Source of the DNA: Phycisphaeraceae bacterium
GTDB lineage: Bacteria; Planctomycetota; Phycisphaerae; Phycisphaerales; UBA1924
Direction of reading: 5' to 3'
Assembly (NCBI GenBank): GCA_019636795.1
Contig: JAHBWW010000004.1
Location: forward strand, 310,001-374,000
DNA: 64,000 bases
Shown: positions 1 to 10,432 of the stretch, piece after piece
Position numbering within the stretch: position 1 is the stretch's first letter
How the letters are laid out: the number at the start of each line of letters is the position of its first letter
Position numbers and translations under genes: made by a program
Notes under the pieces: model-generated
Databases searched by the model: none
The model's input: the letters and a program-made list of their open reading frames with translations, nothing else
Told to the model about the DNA's origin: nothing

Positions 1-1353
1 CCATTGATCTTCGGCACGCTCAAGGCGACGGTGTTTGCAATGTTTTTTGCGATTCCGCTGGGGGTGCTGTCAGCGATTTATGCCAGCGAGTTCATGAACC
101 GCAAGGTGCATCGTGTAGTCAAGCCGGGAATTGAACTGATGGCGTCACTGCCTTCGGTTGTGATCGGATTTGTGGCGGCGATGGTGGTTGCGCCGTTCGT
201 TCGCATGTGGCTGCCTTCGATTATGGTTGGCATGTTTGTGATTCCGACGATTGCGATCCTGGGAGGCATGATCTGGCAGACACTTCCGCCGCGTTGGAGC
301 AGGCGGTTCGGATCGCGTACCAAGTTATCAATTGTGCTTGTCATTCTCGCGGTGGGGCTGGCGGCTTCGAGTCTGGTGGGGCCTGCGGTGCAGGACTGGT
401 TGTTTTCGCCTTCGCGGGCTGAACGTTTGGTTGCAGCCGGTTCTTTTGAGACCATTCCTGAGGGTGATGCCCGCTGGTCAGAGCGGCGTGTGGCCTCGCT
501 CACGGTGGGTGAGCGTGCGCAATTGAGGGAGCAGGGCGTGTTCTTTGTCGATGGGCGTGCTGTGAAGCCTGTGGAGTCTGACATCTCACTTCCGGTCGTG
601 GAAGGGAGCATTGAGAAGTGGCTTGATGGCAATTTCGGGGGGGCTTGGCCGGGGTGGTTTGTGGTCATGATGATCCCGGCATGCATTGCGGTGATGGGCC
701 TTCACACGGTGCTTGTGGCCAAGCGGTGGACGGGCGTGCTCGAGCGCAAGAGCAGGGCGGTTGCAGCGAGTCTGGAAGTAGCCAGGTTCGTGAGCAGCGT
801 TGGAGCGATTGTCGCATGTGCGGGAGTGTTTGCGTGGGGATTGTCTGCAGCGGGGTTTGACCCACGAGAATCGATTTTCGGGCAGTTCACGCCTCGCAAT
901 ACCCTGATCGTCGGCCTGGTCATGGGGTTCGCGATCATTCCGATCATCTTTACGATCAGCGAGGACGCGCTGGCGAGTGTGCCCAAGTCATTGAGATCTG
1001 CTTCACTTGGGTCAGGCGCGACGCCATGGCAGACGGCCATCCGAGTGGTGCTGCCGGTGGCGGGCTCTGGTATTTTTTCTGCATGCATGATCGGGCTTGG
1101 GAGAGCGGTTGGTGAGACGATGATCGTGCTGATGGCAACGGGAAATACGCCTGAAATGAGCTGGAACATGTTTTCCGGATTTCGCACCCTTGCAGCCAAC
1201 ATCGCTGTGGAACTGCCCGAGGCGCCTAAGGGCGGAACACACTATCGGGTGCTCTTTGTCTGCGGATTGATCCTGTTTCTGATGACGCTGGTCATCAATA
1301 CGACGGCGGAGTTTGTTCGGCAGCACTTCCGCAAGAAGAGCGCAGCACTATGA
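1..1353 (+). CDS. pstC: Phosphate ABC transporter permease PstC (5' end outside window)
   Basis: Membrane permease of the high-affinity phosphate importer, pairing with PstA. The reading frame is open from the first base, so the true start lies upstream. The C-terminal part has the permease coupling (EAA) loop EDALASVPKSLRSASLGSGA, followed by the VVLPVAGSGIFSACMIGLGRAVGET region expected of PstC. Odd: between the early membrane segments and the coupling loop there is an insert of roughly 170 residues (about residues 95-265 of the visible protein) containing extra membrane helices and a soluble stretch rich in charged residues. The stop overlaps the next start (ATGA). No PstS is visible; it would be expected upstream. 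Identity is firm; the role of the insert is unknown. Confidence 0.93.
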   Translation, partial: PLIFGTLKATVFAMFFAIPLGVLSAIYASEFMNRKVHRVVKPGIELMASLPSVVIGFVAAMVVAPFVRMWLPSIMVGMFVIPTIAILGGMIWQTLPPRWSRRFGSRTKLSIVLVILAVGLAASSLVGPAVQDWLFSPSRAERLVAAGSFETIPEGDARWSERRVASLTVGERAQLREQGVFFVDGRAVKPVESDISLPVVEGSIEKWLDGNFGGAWPGWFVVMMIPACIAVMGLHTVLVAKRWTGVLERKSRAVAASLEVARFVSSVGAIVACAGVFAWGLSAAGFDPRESIFGQFTPRNTLIVGLVMGFAIIPIIFTISEDALASVPKSLRSASLGSGATPWQTAIRVVLPVAGSGIFSACMIGLGRAVGETMIVLMATGNTPEMSWNMFSGFRTLAANIAVELPEAPKGGTHYRVLFVCGLILFLMTLVINTTAEFVRQHFRKKSAAL

Positions 1354-3593
1354 GCCAGACTCCGACCCAGCCCATCTTGAGACACAAACGACAAACGTCG
1401 TTTGCTGCGCGCGGCGAGCCAAAGGTGTGGCTCATGGGGCTTTCGATTGTGCTGTGCGTGTCGATGATCGTGCTGATGATCGTGTTGATCGTGGCGCGCG
1501 GGAGCACGACATTCTGGCCTCGGCCGATTCATGAGGTGACGCTTGCGGACGGGACGGTTTTTCTGGGTGTCCCGATGGGCGAGAACGCGTACCAGCCGAT
1601 GGATGCCGAGCGGGCCGAAATAGAAGCTGCACGCGAGGCCGGAGTGGTGCAGATCGAAGGTGCGTGGGATGAGGATGGACAGCCTATTCGGCGTCGGTAC
1701 ATGGTTGGGAATCGTGATCTCGGGCAACAGAGTTTTCGCTGGGTGCCCTTGTGGCGTGTGCGTGAGGTGTCAGTGCCGCTTGATGCCGTTCTTGTCGAGC
1801 GTCGCGAATGGGGTGTGTTTCTTGGTCGGATTGAATCGATCACACGCGATGAAACGGTTGCGATTGACGATGGCAGGATGGAAAGCCGACGGGCTGTACT
1901 CGCCGAAGGGACTCAAGCGGTTACAGAGCAGTTGAACCAGATGATGCGCGATGTCAGACGGAGGCAGGGTGACATTGCGAGGCTCAACGAGCGTGTCGTC
2001 CCTGGTCTTCAGTCGAAGATTCGCAATCTTGAGTGGTCGAAGCGAGCAGCCGCGATCGAGCACGATCGCACACTCATGCCGCAGAAGTGGCATGTGGGAA
2101 TCGGGCTCTGGTCAGTGGGGCTGGCGGGCTTGTTTGCGAGCATGATTGGATTGGTCGTGCATGCGCGGCGCACTGGTGCAGGTGAGCGTGGAGTCGGGGT
2201 TAAGTCGCTGCGGCTGGCAGTGTGGCTGGTGGTTTTGGGGCTGGCTGGTTTCTGCTGGCTTGAGAGGCCGGGCTCGCAGCCTTCGATGTCGGCCAGCGAA
2301 CTGGCTCGCGTCGAAACCAGTGTTGCGAGTGAGATCGAATCGCTTCGCGCAGAGCAGCGTGTCGCGATGTCGGAACTCGAGGTGCTCAGGAGCGAGGATT
2401 CGCGGTTTCGGATCGTGTTGCGGGAGCCGACGCGTGGGCGCATCAGTGCGATTTCGCAGAGTGAGCCGAATGAACCGATGCTGCTTTCGCAAGTTGTCCG
2501 CATCGTACAAGCCAACGAGTTGAGCACCGTTCAGAAGTGGGGCGTCTATTTCTCGCGATGGTGGGAGTTCCTGTCGGATAGCCCGCGCGATGGGACCGCA
2601 GCTGGCGGTGTGTTTCCAGTCATTGTCGGGACCGTTACGCTGACCATGCTGCTGACGATCTGTGTGGTGCCGCTTGGAGTCATCGCGGCTTTGTATCTGC
2701 GTGAGTATTCGAGGCAGGGAGTTCTGACGAGTGTGATCCGCATTGCTGTCAACAACCTTGCGGGTGTGCCGAGCATTGTGTATGGCATGTTCGGGCTTGG
2801 ATTCTTCTGTTATTCGCTGGGCGTGTTCGTTGACGGCGGGCCGAGGCACGCGATGCCAGTTGTCTCATGGTGGATGATTGGTGTGGTGCTGCTGATCGCG
2901 ATGACGCTTGCTGCGACACTTGGGGTCATGGGCAAGCGGATCCCGGGGAGCGAGCCGACGCGAGGGATGCGCATAGCGAGTGTGGTGTCGATTACTTGTT
3001 GGTGCGGGGCTATCGGCGTCGCGTTCTGGATGATCTCGACAACGCCATACTTCAACGGCTTTTTTGAGGAAAAGTTGCCCGAGACACCGACTTTCGGCGG
3101 TCGCGGAATTCTGTGGGCTTCGCTGACACTTGCGCTCTTGACGCTGCCCGTCGTGATCGTTGCGACGGAGGAAGCGATCGCGGCAGTTCCGGGTTCAATG
3201 CGTGAGGGAAGCTATGGCTGCGGCGCGAGCAAATGGCAGACCATGCGACACATCGTGTTGCCATCGGCGATGCCGGGAATTCTCACGGGGGCGATCCTGG
3301 CCATGGCGCGAGGGGCTGGCGAAGTTGCGCCGCTGATGCTTGTCGGGGCAGTGAATCTCGCGCCGGCACTGCCGGTAAGCGGGGAGGCTCCTTTCCTGCA
3401 TGGCGACCGGACGTTCATGCATCTGGGGTTTCATATTTATACTCTAGGGTTCCAGAGTCCTGATTCGGAAGCTGCGGAGCCTCTGGTCTGGACAACAACC
3501 TTGCTGCTGCTTTCGATTGTGCTTTTGCTGAATCTGGTCGCTATTGTGATTCGCGCCCGGTTGCGTGCGCGCATGCGGACTTCTCATGTGTAG
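1350..3593 (+). CDS. pstA: Phosphate ABC transporter permease PstA, enlarged (747 aa)
   Basis: Second permease of the phosphate importer. The C-terminal 300 residues are typical PstA: a permease core with LAGVPSIVYGMFGLGFF and the coupling loop EEAIAAVPGSMREGSYGCGA followed by GAGEVAPLMLVGAVN. PstA is usually near 300 residues. Here about 400 residues precede the core: an N-terminal membrane anchor, a soluble domain, a probable coiled coil (about residues 185-235), two further membrane helices (about 245-310) and a second charged helical stretch. The ATG overlaps the pstC stop by 4 bp, so the two are probably translationally coupled. Long N-terminal extensions seem a lineage feature; their function is not known to me. 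Confidence 0.93.
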   Translation: MSQTPTQPILRHKRQTSFAARGEPKVWLMGLSIVLCVSMIVLMIVLIVARGSTTFWPRPIHEVTLADGTVFLGVPMGENAYQPMDAERAEIEAAREAGVVQIEGAWDEDGQPIRRRYMVGNRDLGQQSFRWVPLWRVREVSVPLDAVLVERREWGVFLGRIESITRDETVAIDDGRMESRRAVLAEGTQAVTEQLNQMMRDVRRRQGDIARLNERVVPGLQSKIRNLEWSKRAAAIEHDRTLMPQKWHVGIGLWSVGLAGLFASMIGLVVHARRTGAGERGVGVKSLRLAVWLVVLGLAGFCWLERPGSQPSMSASELARVETSVASEIESLRAEQRVAMSELEVLRSEDSRFRIVLREPTRGRISAISQSEPNEPMLLSQVVRIVQANELSTVQKWGVYFSRWWEFLSDSPRDGTAAGGVFPVIVGTVTLTMLLTICVVPLGVIAALYLREYSRQGVLTSVIRIAVNNLAGVPSIVYGMFGLGFFCYSLGVFVDGGPRHAMPVVSWWMIGVVLLIAMTLAATLGVMGKRIPGSEPTRGMRIASVVSITCWCGAIGVAFWMISTTPYFNGFFEEKLPETPTFGGRGILWASLTLALLTLPVVIVATEEAIAAVPGSMREGSYGCGASKWQTMRHIVLPSAMPGILTGAILAMARGAGEVAPLMLVGAVNLAPALPVSGEAPFLHGDRTFMHLGFHIYTLGFQSPDSEAAEPLVWTTTLLLLSIVLLLNLVAIVIRARLRARMRTSHV

Positions 3594-3601
3594 GATGAAC
3601 C

Positions 3602-4495
3602 GTGATTGTGGATGAACCAGTTCTGACGAATCGAAGTGATCCGATGCCCAGGCCGCGAGGTGCGGGCGAGAGCGCGCTCGTGCGTGCGGTCCGTGAAGGC
3701 ACCGGATTCACTCCGAAATTGCACGAAGGCATTTCGGAACTTGATGCTGTGGTCGATGTACGGGAATTCAGCCTGTGGTATGGTTCTGCCAAGGCGCTGC
3801 ATTCGGTCTCGATGGCGATTCCGCGCAAGGGAGTCACGGCCATGATCGGCCCATCGGGCTGTGGCAAGTCCACACTTCTGCGTTCGATCAACCGTCTCAA
3901 CGATCTGATCGACGGGGTGCGGGTCGAGGGGCAGATGCTGCTCAATCAGAGTCCGGTCTATGCGCCCAATGTTGATGTCATCGAGTTACGCAAGCGTCTG
4001 GGCATGGTGTTTCAGAAGCCGAACCCGTTTCCAATGTCAATCTTCGAGAACGTGGTGTATCCGCTGCGCATTGACGGGGAGAATCGGCGCAGCCTCCTGC
4101 AGGAGGCCTGCGAGAGTGCGTTGCGTTCGGCCGCACTCTGGGGCGAAGTGAAGGATCGCCTTAAGAGTTCAGCGCTGGGTCTTTCGGGCGGTCAACAGCA
4201 GAGGCTTTGCATTGCGCGGGCAATCGTGGCCGACCCGGAGGTGCTGCTGCTCGATGAGCCCTGTTCAGCGTTGGATCCGCTCTCGACGCTGAGGATTGAA
4301 GAGTTGATCCACAGCATCGCGCAGCGGTACACGGTCATCATCGTGACGCACAATATGCAGCAGGCCGCCCGGGTGAGCCAGTACACGGCTTTCATGTACC
4401 TGGGGCGGCTGGTCGAGTTTGGCCATACCGACGCCATTTTTCAGAACCCTCACCTGGAGGAGACCGAGCAGTATGTGTCGGGGCGGTTTGGGTGA
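3602..4495 (+). CDS. pstB: Phosphate ABC transporter ATPase PstB
   Basis: ATP-hydrolysing subunit that drives phosphate import, sitting on the cytoplasmic face of PstC/PstA. It shows a Walker A motif (GPSGCGKST), the ABC signature LSGGQQQR, Walker B VLLLDEP with the following CSALDP, and the switch histidine in [24 protein letters not shown] is a PstB hallmark. The GTG start lies 8 bp after the pstA stop. About 45 extra residues precede the ABC domain (which begins near [16 protein letters not shown]), so a later start is possible. A weak hairpin (4519-4536) lies just downstream. Confidence 0.95.
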   Translation: MIVDEPVLTNRSDPMPRPRGAGESALVRAVREGTGFTPKLHEGISELDAVVDVREFSLWYGSAKALHSVSMAIPRKGVTAMIGPSGCGKSTLLRSINRLNDLIDGVRVEGQMLLNQSPVYAPNVDVIELRKRLGMVFQKPNPFPMSIFENVVYPLRIDGENRRSLLQEACESALRSAALWGEVKDRLKSSALGLSGGQQQRLCIARAIVADPEVLLLDEPCSALDPLSTLRIEELIHSIAQRYTVIIVTHNMQQAARVSQYTAFMYLGRLVEFGHTDAIFQNPHLEETEQYVSGRFG

Positions 4496-4676
4496 GGGAA
4501 TCGGCCTCGTTCAAGATTGACCCTTTCAAAGGGGTCGAATTCGATTATCTGGCATTCAACTGGCCGATAGTCCCTCCTAGTATCACTCTGTCGCTGCCGG
4601 GCGATGGAACGCCCTTGTCGGCTCCACTGCGGGAGTGGGTCGATCGGAAGGGGAATCCCGGCAGGCGAGGCACGCG

Positions 4677-7586
4677 ATGACCGCCGGATCCAAGCCTGTA
4701 CTTTCGTCTGTCAATGGCTGGAACGCAGACTACCTCGAACAGCAGTTCGAGGCGTTTCGCACGAATCCAGACTCCGTCACGCCGGATCTCCGGCTGTTCT
4801 TTCAGGGTTTTCAACTTGCGATGGCAGAGGAGCTTCGGTTCGCCGGATCGACTGGTGCCAACGGAGTGCCCGTTACACGTTCTGATTCTGTTTGGACAAG
4901 TCGACTCGATTCGACCCAACATGGGGGCGAGGCGTCAAACTTCCAATCCGCAGTCGATGACCTCATCAATGCCTATCGGACGCTGGGGCACATCGCGGCC
5001 CAACTCGATCCATTCGGCAATCCGCGAGAGCGACCCGAGCCTCTGAATTTGTCCCATCACGGGCTTACTGATGCTGACCTTGATCGCGTTGTGAATGCGG
5101 CAGTGCTCGGGCTCGAACATGAAACGACGCTCAGAGCCCTCATTGACAGGCTCGAACGAGTGTACTGCGGCCCGATCGGGGTCGAGTTCATGCATATTGC
5201 CGACACGGAGCAACGCGAGTGGCTGCTCAATCGCTTCGAATCGGCCAGCGGGAGCATACCGCTCGATCGCAATCAGCGGGCGCAAATTCTCGAGTTGCTG
5301 ACGCGGTCGGAATCATTCGAGCGCTTCCTGGGCAAGCGATACCCGGGCGACAAGCGTTTCAGTCTCGAGGGTTCAGAGTCGTTGATTCCGCTGATCGAGT
5401 GGTCGCTGATGGCGGCGACCGAGTTTGACGCCGAAGAGATCGTGCTCGGGATGGCCCATCGCGGGCGGCTCAATGTTCTCAACAACATTCTTGGCAAGAC
5501 CCATCAGCAGATTTTTACCGAGTTTGAGGAATCGTGGGAAGAGGATTTTGCTGACGGCGGTGGCGACGTCAAGTACCATCGTGGGTATTCGGGAACACGG
5601 CGTTTTGCCAACGGGCGCATGCTGCATCTCGCCATGGCGAGCAATCCGAGCCACCTCGAGTCAGTTGATGCCGTGGTGGAGGGTCGCTGCCGTGCCAAGC
5701 AGAGGCTTCGGGGCGACTTCGAGCGCAGGCGTGTGATTCCGCTGTTGATCCATGGCGACGCGGCGATCATCGGGCAGGGAATGGTTTTTGAAGTGATGAA
5801 CCTTTCGCAACTTGAAGGGTACACGACCGGCGGCACTGTGCACATCGTCGTCAACAATCACATCGGGTTTACGACGACTCCTGAGGACGCTCGCTCATCG
5901 CGGTATTGCACAGATATCGCCAAGGCCATCGACGCGCCCATCTTCCACGTTAATGGGGAGGACCCCGACGCGTGTGTGGCGACGGCCCAGTTTGCGATGG
6001 AGTACCGTCAGAAGTTCAGGCGCGATGTGTTCATCGACATGTGGTGTTATCGCCGATACGGCCACAACGAACAGGACGAGCAATCGTTCACGCAGCCTCT
6101 GCTGGCGCGGGACATTCGCAACAAGGCAAGCGTACTTTCGCTTTATTCGTCGAAGCTGCTCGAGTCGGGTGACATCTCGGAAGCCGATGTGGCCGCGATC
6201 GGTCACCGCTTGGCCGAGGCGCTCGAGCAGGCTCAGCAGGCCGCCCGTGAGACGCCGAACGATCCCACGATCGACCCCGGTAGCGCCCGCTGGACAGGAT
6301 TGGTCAACGCCTATTCGTTTGAGCCGACCGAAACACGCGTGAGCCGCGAGTTGCTGGCCGAGGTCTGCGATGCGCTTGGACGTGCTCCAGAAGGGTTTAA
6401 TCTCAACAAGAAGCTTGAACCGATCATGGGAGCGCGGCGTTCGCTACTCGAGACCGGGGACATCAGTTATGCCGATGCCGAGTCGCTTGCGTTCGGCACG
6501 TTGCTCGCGGAAGGAAATCCGATTCGCCTGTCGGGGCAGGATGTGCGCAGAGGGACGTTCAGCCATAGACACGCGGTCATTCGCGATGTGGAAACCGGCG
6601 AGCCGTACATTCCGCTCAACAATATTCGCAGTCAGTCGAATATGCAGCAGTTCGATCCGAAGGCACTGGGCGAAGGTGAGCAGGCACACTTCTGCATCTT
6701 TGACAGTCCCCTGAGCGAGCAGTCGGTGCTCGGGTTTGAGTACGGATACTCACTGGCGGATCCGAATCTGCTGGTGCTGTGGGAAGCGCAGTTTGGTGAT
6801 TTTTCCAATGGCGCGCAGGTCATCATCGACCAGTACATTGCCTCGGCAGAAGCCAAGTGGGGGCGGTGGTCTGGTCTTGTGATGCTGTTGCCACACGGGT
6901 ATGAGGGTGCGGGTCCGGAGCATTCGTCTTGTCGTATCGAGCGTTTCCTGGAGTTGTGCGGCAACGACAACCTGCAGGTGGTGTATCCGAGCACCGCTGC
7001 CCAGGCATTTCACGTTCTGCGCCGGCAACTGCGGCGTTCGTTCCGCAAGCCTCTGATTGTTGCAACACCCAAGAGCATGTTGCGCGTTCCGACGAGTCAT
7101 ATCAACGAACTGATGACGGGTACGTTCCTGGAAATGCTCGATGACCCGATGTTCGAAAGCGAAGGGCGCAACCGGAGCAGCGTGACACGCATCGTGCTGT
7201 GCAGCGGAAAACTGTATTGGGATCTTGACGAGCGACGTCGCCAGTTGAAACGCGACGATATCGCAATCATTCGCGTGGAACAGATCTACCCATTCCACAG
7301 CAGGATGCTTGGGGAGATTCTGTCGCGTTATCCGCAGAACGCCGAGTGCGTGTATGCACAGGAAGAGACACGCAACGCGGCGTCGTACTTGTTTGTTGCC
7401 GATCGCATGGCGACAGATCTGAACATGGAGCGCCCGCGCTACATCGGGAGGCCTGCAGTGGGCACCCCCGCAACGGGCTCGAAAAAGAAGCACAAGTACG
7501 AACACGAAAAGATCCTGTCCGGGGCGATTGGTCCAAAGCCTGAGTCCACTGAAGGATCGGGCACTAGAATTCTCGCATCAGCCTGA
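4677..7586 (+). CDS. sucA: 2-oxoglutarate dehydrogenase E1 component
   Basis: Thiamine-diphosphate-dependent decarboxylating subunit of the 2-oxoglutarate dehydrogenase complex in the TCA cycle. The N-terminus has the E1o signature NGWNADYLEQQFEAFRTNPDSV (shown in part here). The family blocks MAHRGRLNVLNNILGK, GDAAIIGQGMVFEVMNLS and NNHIGFTTTPEDARSS follow, and the C-terminal half contains LLPHGYEGAGPEHSS. The length of 969 residues is normal. I chose the ATG at 4677, preceded by AGGCGAGG, rather than an in-frame upstream start at 4635, because homologous sequence begins right after it. sucB follows after 23 bp; no dihydrolipoyl dehydrogenase gene is in the window. Confidence 0.96.
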   Translation: MTAGSKPVLSSVNGWNADYLEQQFEAFRTNPDSVTPDLRLFFQGFQLAMAEELRFAGSTGANGVPVTRSDSVWTSRLDSTQHGGEASNFQSAVDDLINAYRTLGHIAAQLDPFGNPRERPEPLNLSHHGLTDADLDRVVNAAVLGLEHETTLRALIDRLERVYCGPIGVEFMHIADTEQREWLLNRFESASGSIPLDRNQRAQILELLTRSESFERFLGKRYPGDKRFSLEGSESLIPLIEWSLMAATEFDAEEIVLGMAHRGRLNVLNNILGKTHQQIFTEFEESWEEDFADGGGDVKYHRGYSGTRRFANGRMLHLAMASNPSHLESVDAVVEGRCRAKQRLRGDFERRRVIPLLIHGDAAIIGQGMVFEVMNLSQLEGYTTGGTVHIVVNNHIGFTTTPEDARSSRYCTDIAKAIDAPIFHVNGEDPDACVATAQFAMEYRQKFRRDVFIDMWCYRRYGHNEQDEQSFTQPLLARDIRNKASVLSLYSSKLLESGDISEADVAAIGHRLAEALEQAQQAARETPNDPTIDPGSARWTGLVNAYSFEPTETRVSRELLAEVCDALGRAPEGFNLNKKLEPIMGARRSLLETGDISYADAESLAFGTLLAEGNPIRLSGQDVRRGTFSHRHAVIRDVETGEPYIPLNNIRSQSNMQQFDPKALGEGEQAHFCIFDSPLSEQSVLGFEYGYSLADPNLLVLWEAQFGDFSNGAQVIIDQYIASAEAKWGRWSGLVMLLPHGYEGAGPEHSSCRIERFLELCGNDNLQVVYPSTAAQAFHVLRRQLRRSFRKPLIVATPKSMLRVPTSHINELMTGTFLEMLDDPMFESEGRNRSSVTRIVLCSGKLYWDLDERRRQLKRDDIAIIRVEQIYPFHSRMLGEILSRYPQNAECVYAQEETRNAASYLFVADRMATDLNMERPRYIGRPAVGTPATGSKKKHKYEHEKILSGAIGPKPESTEGSGTRILASA

Positions 7587-7609
7587 GCCACTAACGGAGC
7601 CTCAAGGAA

Positions 7610-8935
7610 ATGGCCACCGAAATCGTCATGCCAGAGTCCGGAGAATCAGTCGCCAGCGGTGTTTTGACAACATGGCTGAAGAAATCGGGTGATTTTGTCC
7701 AGCGCGATGAACCGATCGCCGAAGTCGACACCGATAAGATCACTGTTGAGATCAGCTCACCCGCAGCGGGCGTTCTCACGCAAAGCGTGACCGAAGGCGA
7801 TGAAGTCAAGATCGGAGCGGTGCTCGGCGTCGTCGATGATTCGGCCAAGGCACCCGCGAGCGGCGCAGCAAGCAAGACGGCCTCGGCAACCGGCAATGGT
7901 CGATCTGAATCTGCCGCCCCCTCAACCGCAACCGCCCCAAGCGCTCCGGCACCCGCGACGCCCGCAGCATCGGGCAAGGGGATGAGTGTTGCGAGCGCAG
8001 AGTCGGCGCGCGACTCGATCGAGGATGTTCGTGCAACGCCGGTGGCTCGCAAGCTCGCAGCCGAGCACAATGTTGATCTGGCAGGTATCAAGGGCACAGG
8101 GATCAACGATCGCATTCGCGAGAATGACGTGCTGGCGTTTGTGCAGCAGCGCGACAGGGGCGCAGCCTCGGCCACGCCGACCCCGGTCAGGCCCTCGTCC
8201 TCGCAGACATCGCGCGGGGTCACCCGCGAACGCATGACGCCGCTAAGGCAGAAGATTGCCAGCCGTCTCGTCGAGGCCCAGCATACGGCTGCGATGCTCA
8301 CAACGTTCAACGAGTGCGACATGTCTGCTGTCATGGACTTGCGCAAGTCGCACAAGGAATCATTTGAGAAGAAGCACGGAATCGGGCTTGGGTTCATGTC
8401 GTTCTTTGTCAAGGCCGCTGTCAACGCGCTGCGAACCTTCCCGATGGTCAACTCGTACATCGTGGCCGATGACGAAGGTCGCCCCGCGATCGAAAAGCAC
8501 GAGTATTGCGACATCGCAGTGGCTGTCTCAAGCCCGAAGGGTCTGGTTGTGCCGGTCATTCGCAATGCGGAGCAACTCACGTTCGCGGGCGTTGAGTTGG
8601 CCGTCAAGGATCTGGGCACGCGGGCGCGCGACGGCAAACTCGGCATCGAAGAAATGCAAGGCGGGACATTCACCATCACCAATGGCGGTATCTTCGGCAG
8701 CCTGATGTCGACGCCGATCCTGAACCCGCCGCAGTCCGCGATTCTCGGCATGCACGCGATCAAGAATCGCGCAATCGAGCACCCTGCGGGTTCGGGTCAT
8801 GCCACAATTCGTCCGATGATGTACCTCGCGCTGAGTTACGACCATCGCATCATCGACGGCTCCGAGGCCGTGCGATTCCTCGTTTCGATCAAAGAAGCGA
8901 TCGAAGACCCGGCGAAACTTCTACTTGACCTTTGA
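7610..8935 (+). CDS. sucB: Dihydrolipoyllysine succinyltransferase (2-oxoglutarate dehydrogenase E2)
   Basis: Core acyltransferase of the 2-oxoglutarate dehydrogenase complex, passing succinyl groups from lipoyl-lysine to CoA. The N-terminal lipoyl domain carries [14 protein letters not shown] with the lipoylated lysine. An Ala/Pro/Ser-rich linker follows (about residues 80-130), then a peripheral-subunit-binding domain ([23 protein letters not shown], shown in part), a second linker, and the catalytic domain ending in [16 protein letters not shown] with the catalytic histidine. The 441-residue length fits the SucB type. It lies 23 bp behind sucA, in the same operon. Confidence 0.95.
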   Translation: MATEIVMPESGESVASGVLTTWLKKSGDFVQRDEPIAEVDTDKITVEISSPAAGVLTQSVTEGDEVKIGAVLGVVDDSAKAPASGAASKTASATGNGRSESAAPSTATAPSAPAPATPAASGKGMSVASAESARDSIEDVRATPVARKLAAEHNVDLAGIKGTGINDRIRENDVLAFVQQRDRGAASATPTPVRPSSSQTSRGVTRERMTPLRQKIASRLVEAQHTAAMLTTFNECDMSAVMDLRKSHKESFEKKHGIGLGFMSFFVKAAVNALRTFPMVNSYIVADDEGRPAIEKHEYCDIAVAVSSPKGLVVPVIRNAEQLTFAGVELAVKDLGTRARDGKLGIEEMQGGTFTITNGGIFGSLMSTPILNPPQSAILGMHAIKNRAIEHPAGSGHATIRPMMYLALSYDHRIIDGSEAVRFLVSIKEAIEDPAKLLLDL

Positions 8936-8942
8936 TGGGCTG

Positions 8943-9434
8943 CTAGATTCGCTCTCCGCACAGCGAGTCGAGCAGACCTTCGCACGCACGAGTCAACATC
9001 GCGAACACATCGTCGAACCCTCGATCAGAGCCATAGTACGGGTCGGGCACTTCGAGTTCATGCTGTGGCCGATCCTTGAGCGTTGGGTCAAACGAGCGCA
9101 TGAGCGAAACTTGATTGCGTGCTGCGCCGCGTTCGATGAGACCGCGTACATTCGCACGATCCATCGCCAGAATGAGATCGAAACGTATCGCGTCGGTTGA
9201 GGGCTCGAACTGGCGTGCGATGCTCGGGAGTTCGACCCCGTTGCGAAGGGCAACCGCAAGGGCGCGGGGGTCCGGGCGCTGGCCCGCATGCCATGATCCG
9301 AGGCCGCACGAATCCACCACGAAGCGATTCAGCACTCCGCGCTCTCGTGCCTGATGCAGAAATATGCCTTCCGCCAGAGGTGAACGGCAGATGTTGCCTA
9401 GACACACGAACAGAAGGCTGTGGGAGTCGCTCAC
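8943..9434 (-). CDS. Low-molecular-weight protein tyrosine phosphatase
   Basis: Cytoplasmic phosphatase that removes phosphate from tyrosine through a cysteinyl-phosphate intermediate. The N-terminus carries the P-loop CLGNICRS (C-x5-R-S), and the general-acid loop is VPDPYYG near the C-terminus. Length (163 aa) is normal. Its start overlaps the stop of the upstream GT-like gene by 4 bp (9431-9434), so the two are probably co-translated. LMW-PTPs often work beside exopolysaccharide tyrosine kinases, but no kinase is visible here. Confidence 0.92.
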   Translation of the reverse strand: MSDSHSLLFVCLGNICRSPLAEGIFLHQARERGVLNRFVVDSCGLGSWHAGQRPDPRALAVALRNGVELPSIARQFEPSTDAIRFDLILAMDRANVRGLIERGAARNQVSLMRSFDPTLKDRPQHELEVPDPYYGSDRGFDDVFAMLTRACEGLLDSLCGERI

Positions 9435-10420
9435 GCGGTTGCCCCCAGGATTGCAGCATGAGATTGCGTGGTTGAATCTTTGAGCAACTCAGCAAGTGGT
9501 GACAGTTCCTCCGACACAGATAGTGGACGCGACGGCACGGGTTGAATTGCAGCCGCGGGAGAGATCGCAATGGGCAGTTGAGCCTGTTCAGCCGCGTACA
9601 ACAACACCCGCAGCGCGCCGCGGGGCACATACGGAAACAAGAGGTCGCGTCCGCGCGCCGAATCCATAAATGCAGCGTCGCACGCGGGCAAATATGCCGC
9701 AAGCGGACCGTCGATCACGAACATGCCAGTCCCTAAGCCGGACCGTCGGCGGAAGACGCGCGCTTCGGCCAGTCTCCAGGCTTGTGCAGGCACAATCGCA
9801 CTAGCTTCGATTCCGATGACACGTAGCAGCCCAATCATGAAGATGAACCGCTGCGCGTCGAGCGCGTTCCAGGGTGACGCAATCGGAAAGATCAGCCGCT
9901 CATGCTCCCCGACACCGAGCCGAGCACGCAGTTCGGCGCGAGAACCGATTGTCGGTAGTACCACGGTCGGCGTACGCATCTCGACTCGAACACCGGGCAC
10001 GCCTGCAGCAATCCAGGCCTGTGCGTCAGCCTCGTCGAACGTCACAACGCGTTGAAAGTCGCTGATCGCACGAACAACTCGTGCTGGGCATGAACCCGGA
10101 CGCGGGCTTTCAAGCAGCCCGACTTCCGCCGGCACGTCGGCACCGATCCCCCCCCGCATCGCCCACATGGCGCAACTTCGCCCCCAAGCAAAAACTCGGC
10201 CGCTCTCGATCGTCGGCTGCGAAGCGTCACAAGTTGACAGCGCGTTGAAGAGCGAACTGGGAATGATGCCATCTGAACTGAGCAACCATCGCATGATGCG
10301 GTCGCATTGGCCAAGAAGAAACGGGCCGGTGGCACCCATGCCGCGCATGGCAAGTTCGGTCGCCTCTGGGTGGAGACCTGTTGTCACGCGGCCATGCGAA
10401 CCATCAAAAAGGTGAATCAT
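9431..10420 (-). CDS. GT-B glycosyltransferase-like protein (uncertain)
   Basis: 329 residues with no motif I can assign firmly. The middle has SRAELRARLGVGEHERLIFPIASP, which resembles the linker into the C-terminal nucleotide-binding half of GT4-type glycosyltransferases, and the following alternation of hydrophobic strands and helices fits a Rossmann-like half. The N-terminal half (FDGSHGRVTTGLHPEATELAMR) is unfamiliar, and the usual E-x7-E signature is not obvious. It overlaps the phosphatase gene by 4 bp and follows two lipoprotein genes on the same strand. A sugar-transfer role is a guess from this partial resemblance. Confidence 0.45.
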   Translation of the reverse strand: MIHLFDGSHGRVTTGLHPEATELAMRGMGATGPFLLGQCDRIMRWLLSSDGIIPSSLFNALSTCDASQPTIESGRVFAWGRSCAMWAMRGGIGADVPAEVGLLESPRPGSCPARVVRAISDFQRVVTFDEADAQAWIAAGVPGVRVEMRTPTVVLPTIGSRAELRARLGVGEHERLIFPIASPWNALDAQRFIFMIGLLRVIGIEASAIVPAQAWRLAEARVFRRRSGLGTGMFVIDGPLAAYLPACDAAFMDSARGRDLLFPYVPRGALRVLLYAAEQAQLPIAISPAAAIQPVPSRPLSVSEELSPLAELLKDSTTQSHAAILGATA

Positions 10421-10432
10421 GCTGCGGCTTGG

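Noticed and set aside
4492-4680. A 62-residue open frame whose GTG overlaps the pstB stop
   Set aside because: No recognisable protein features; it fills the gap up to the sucA start and seems incidental.
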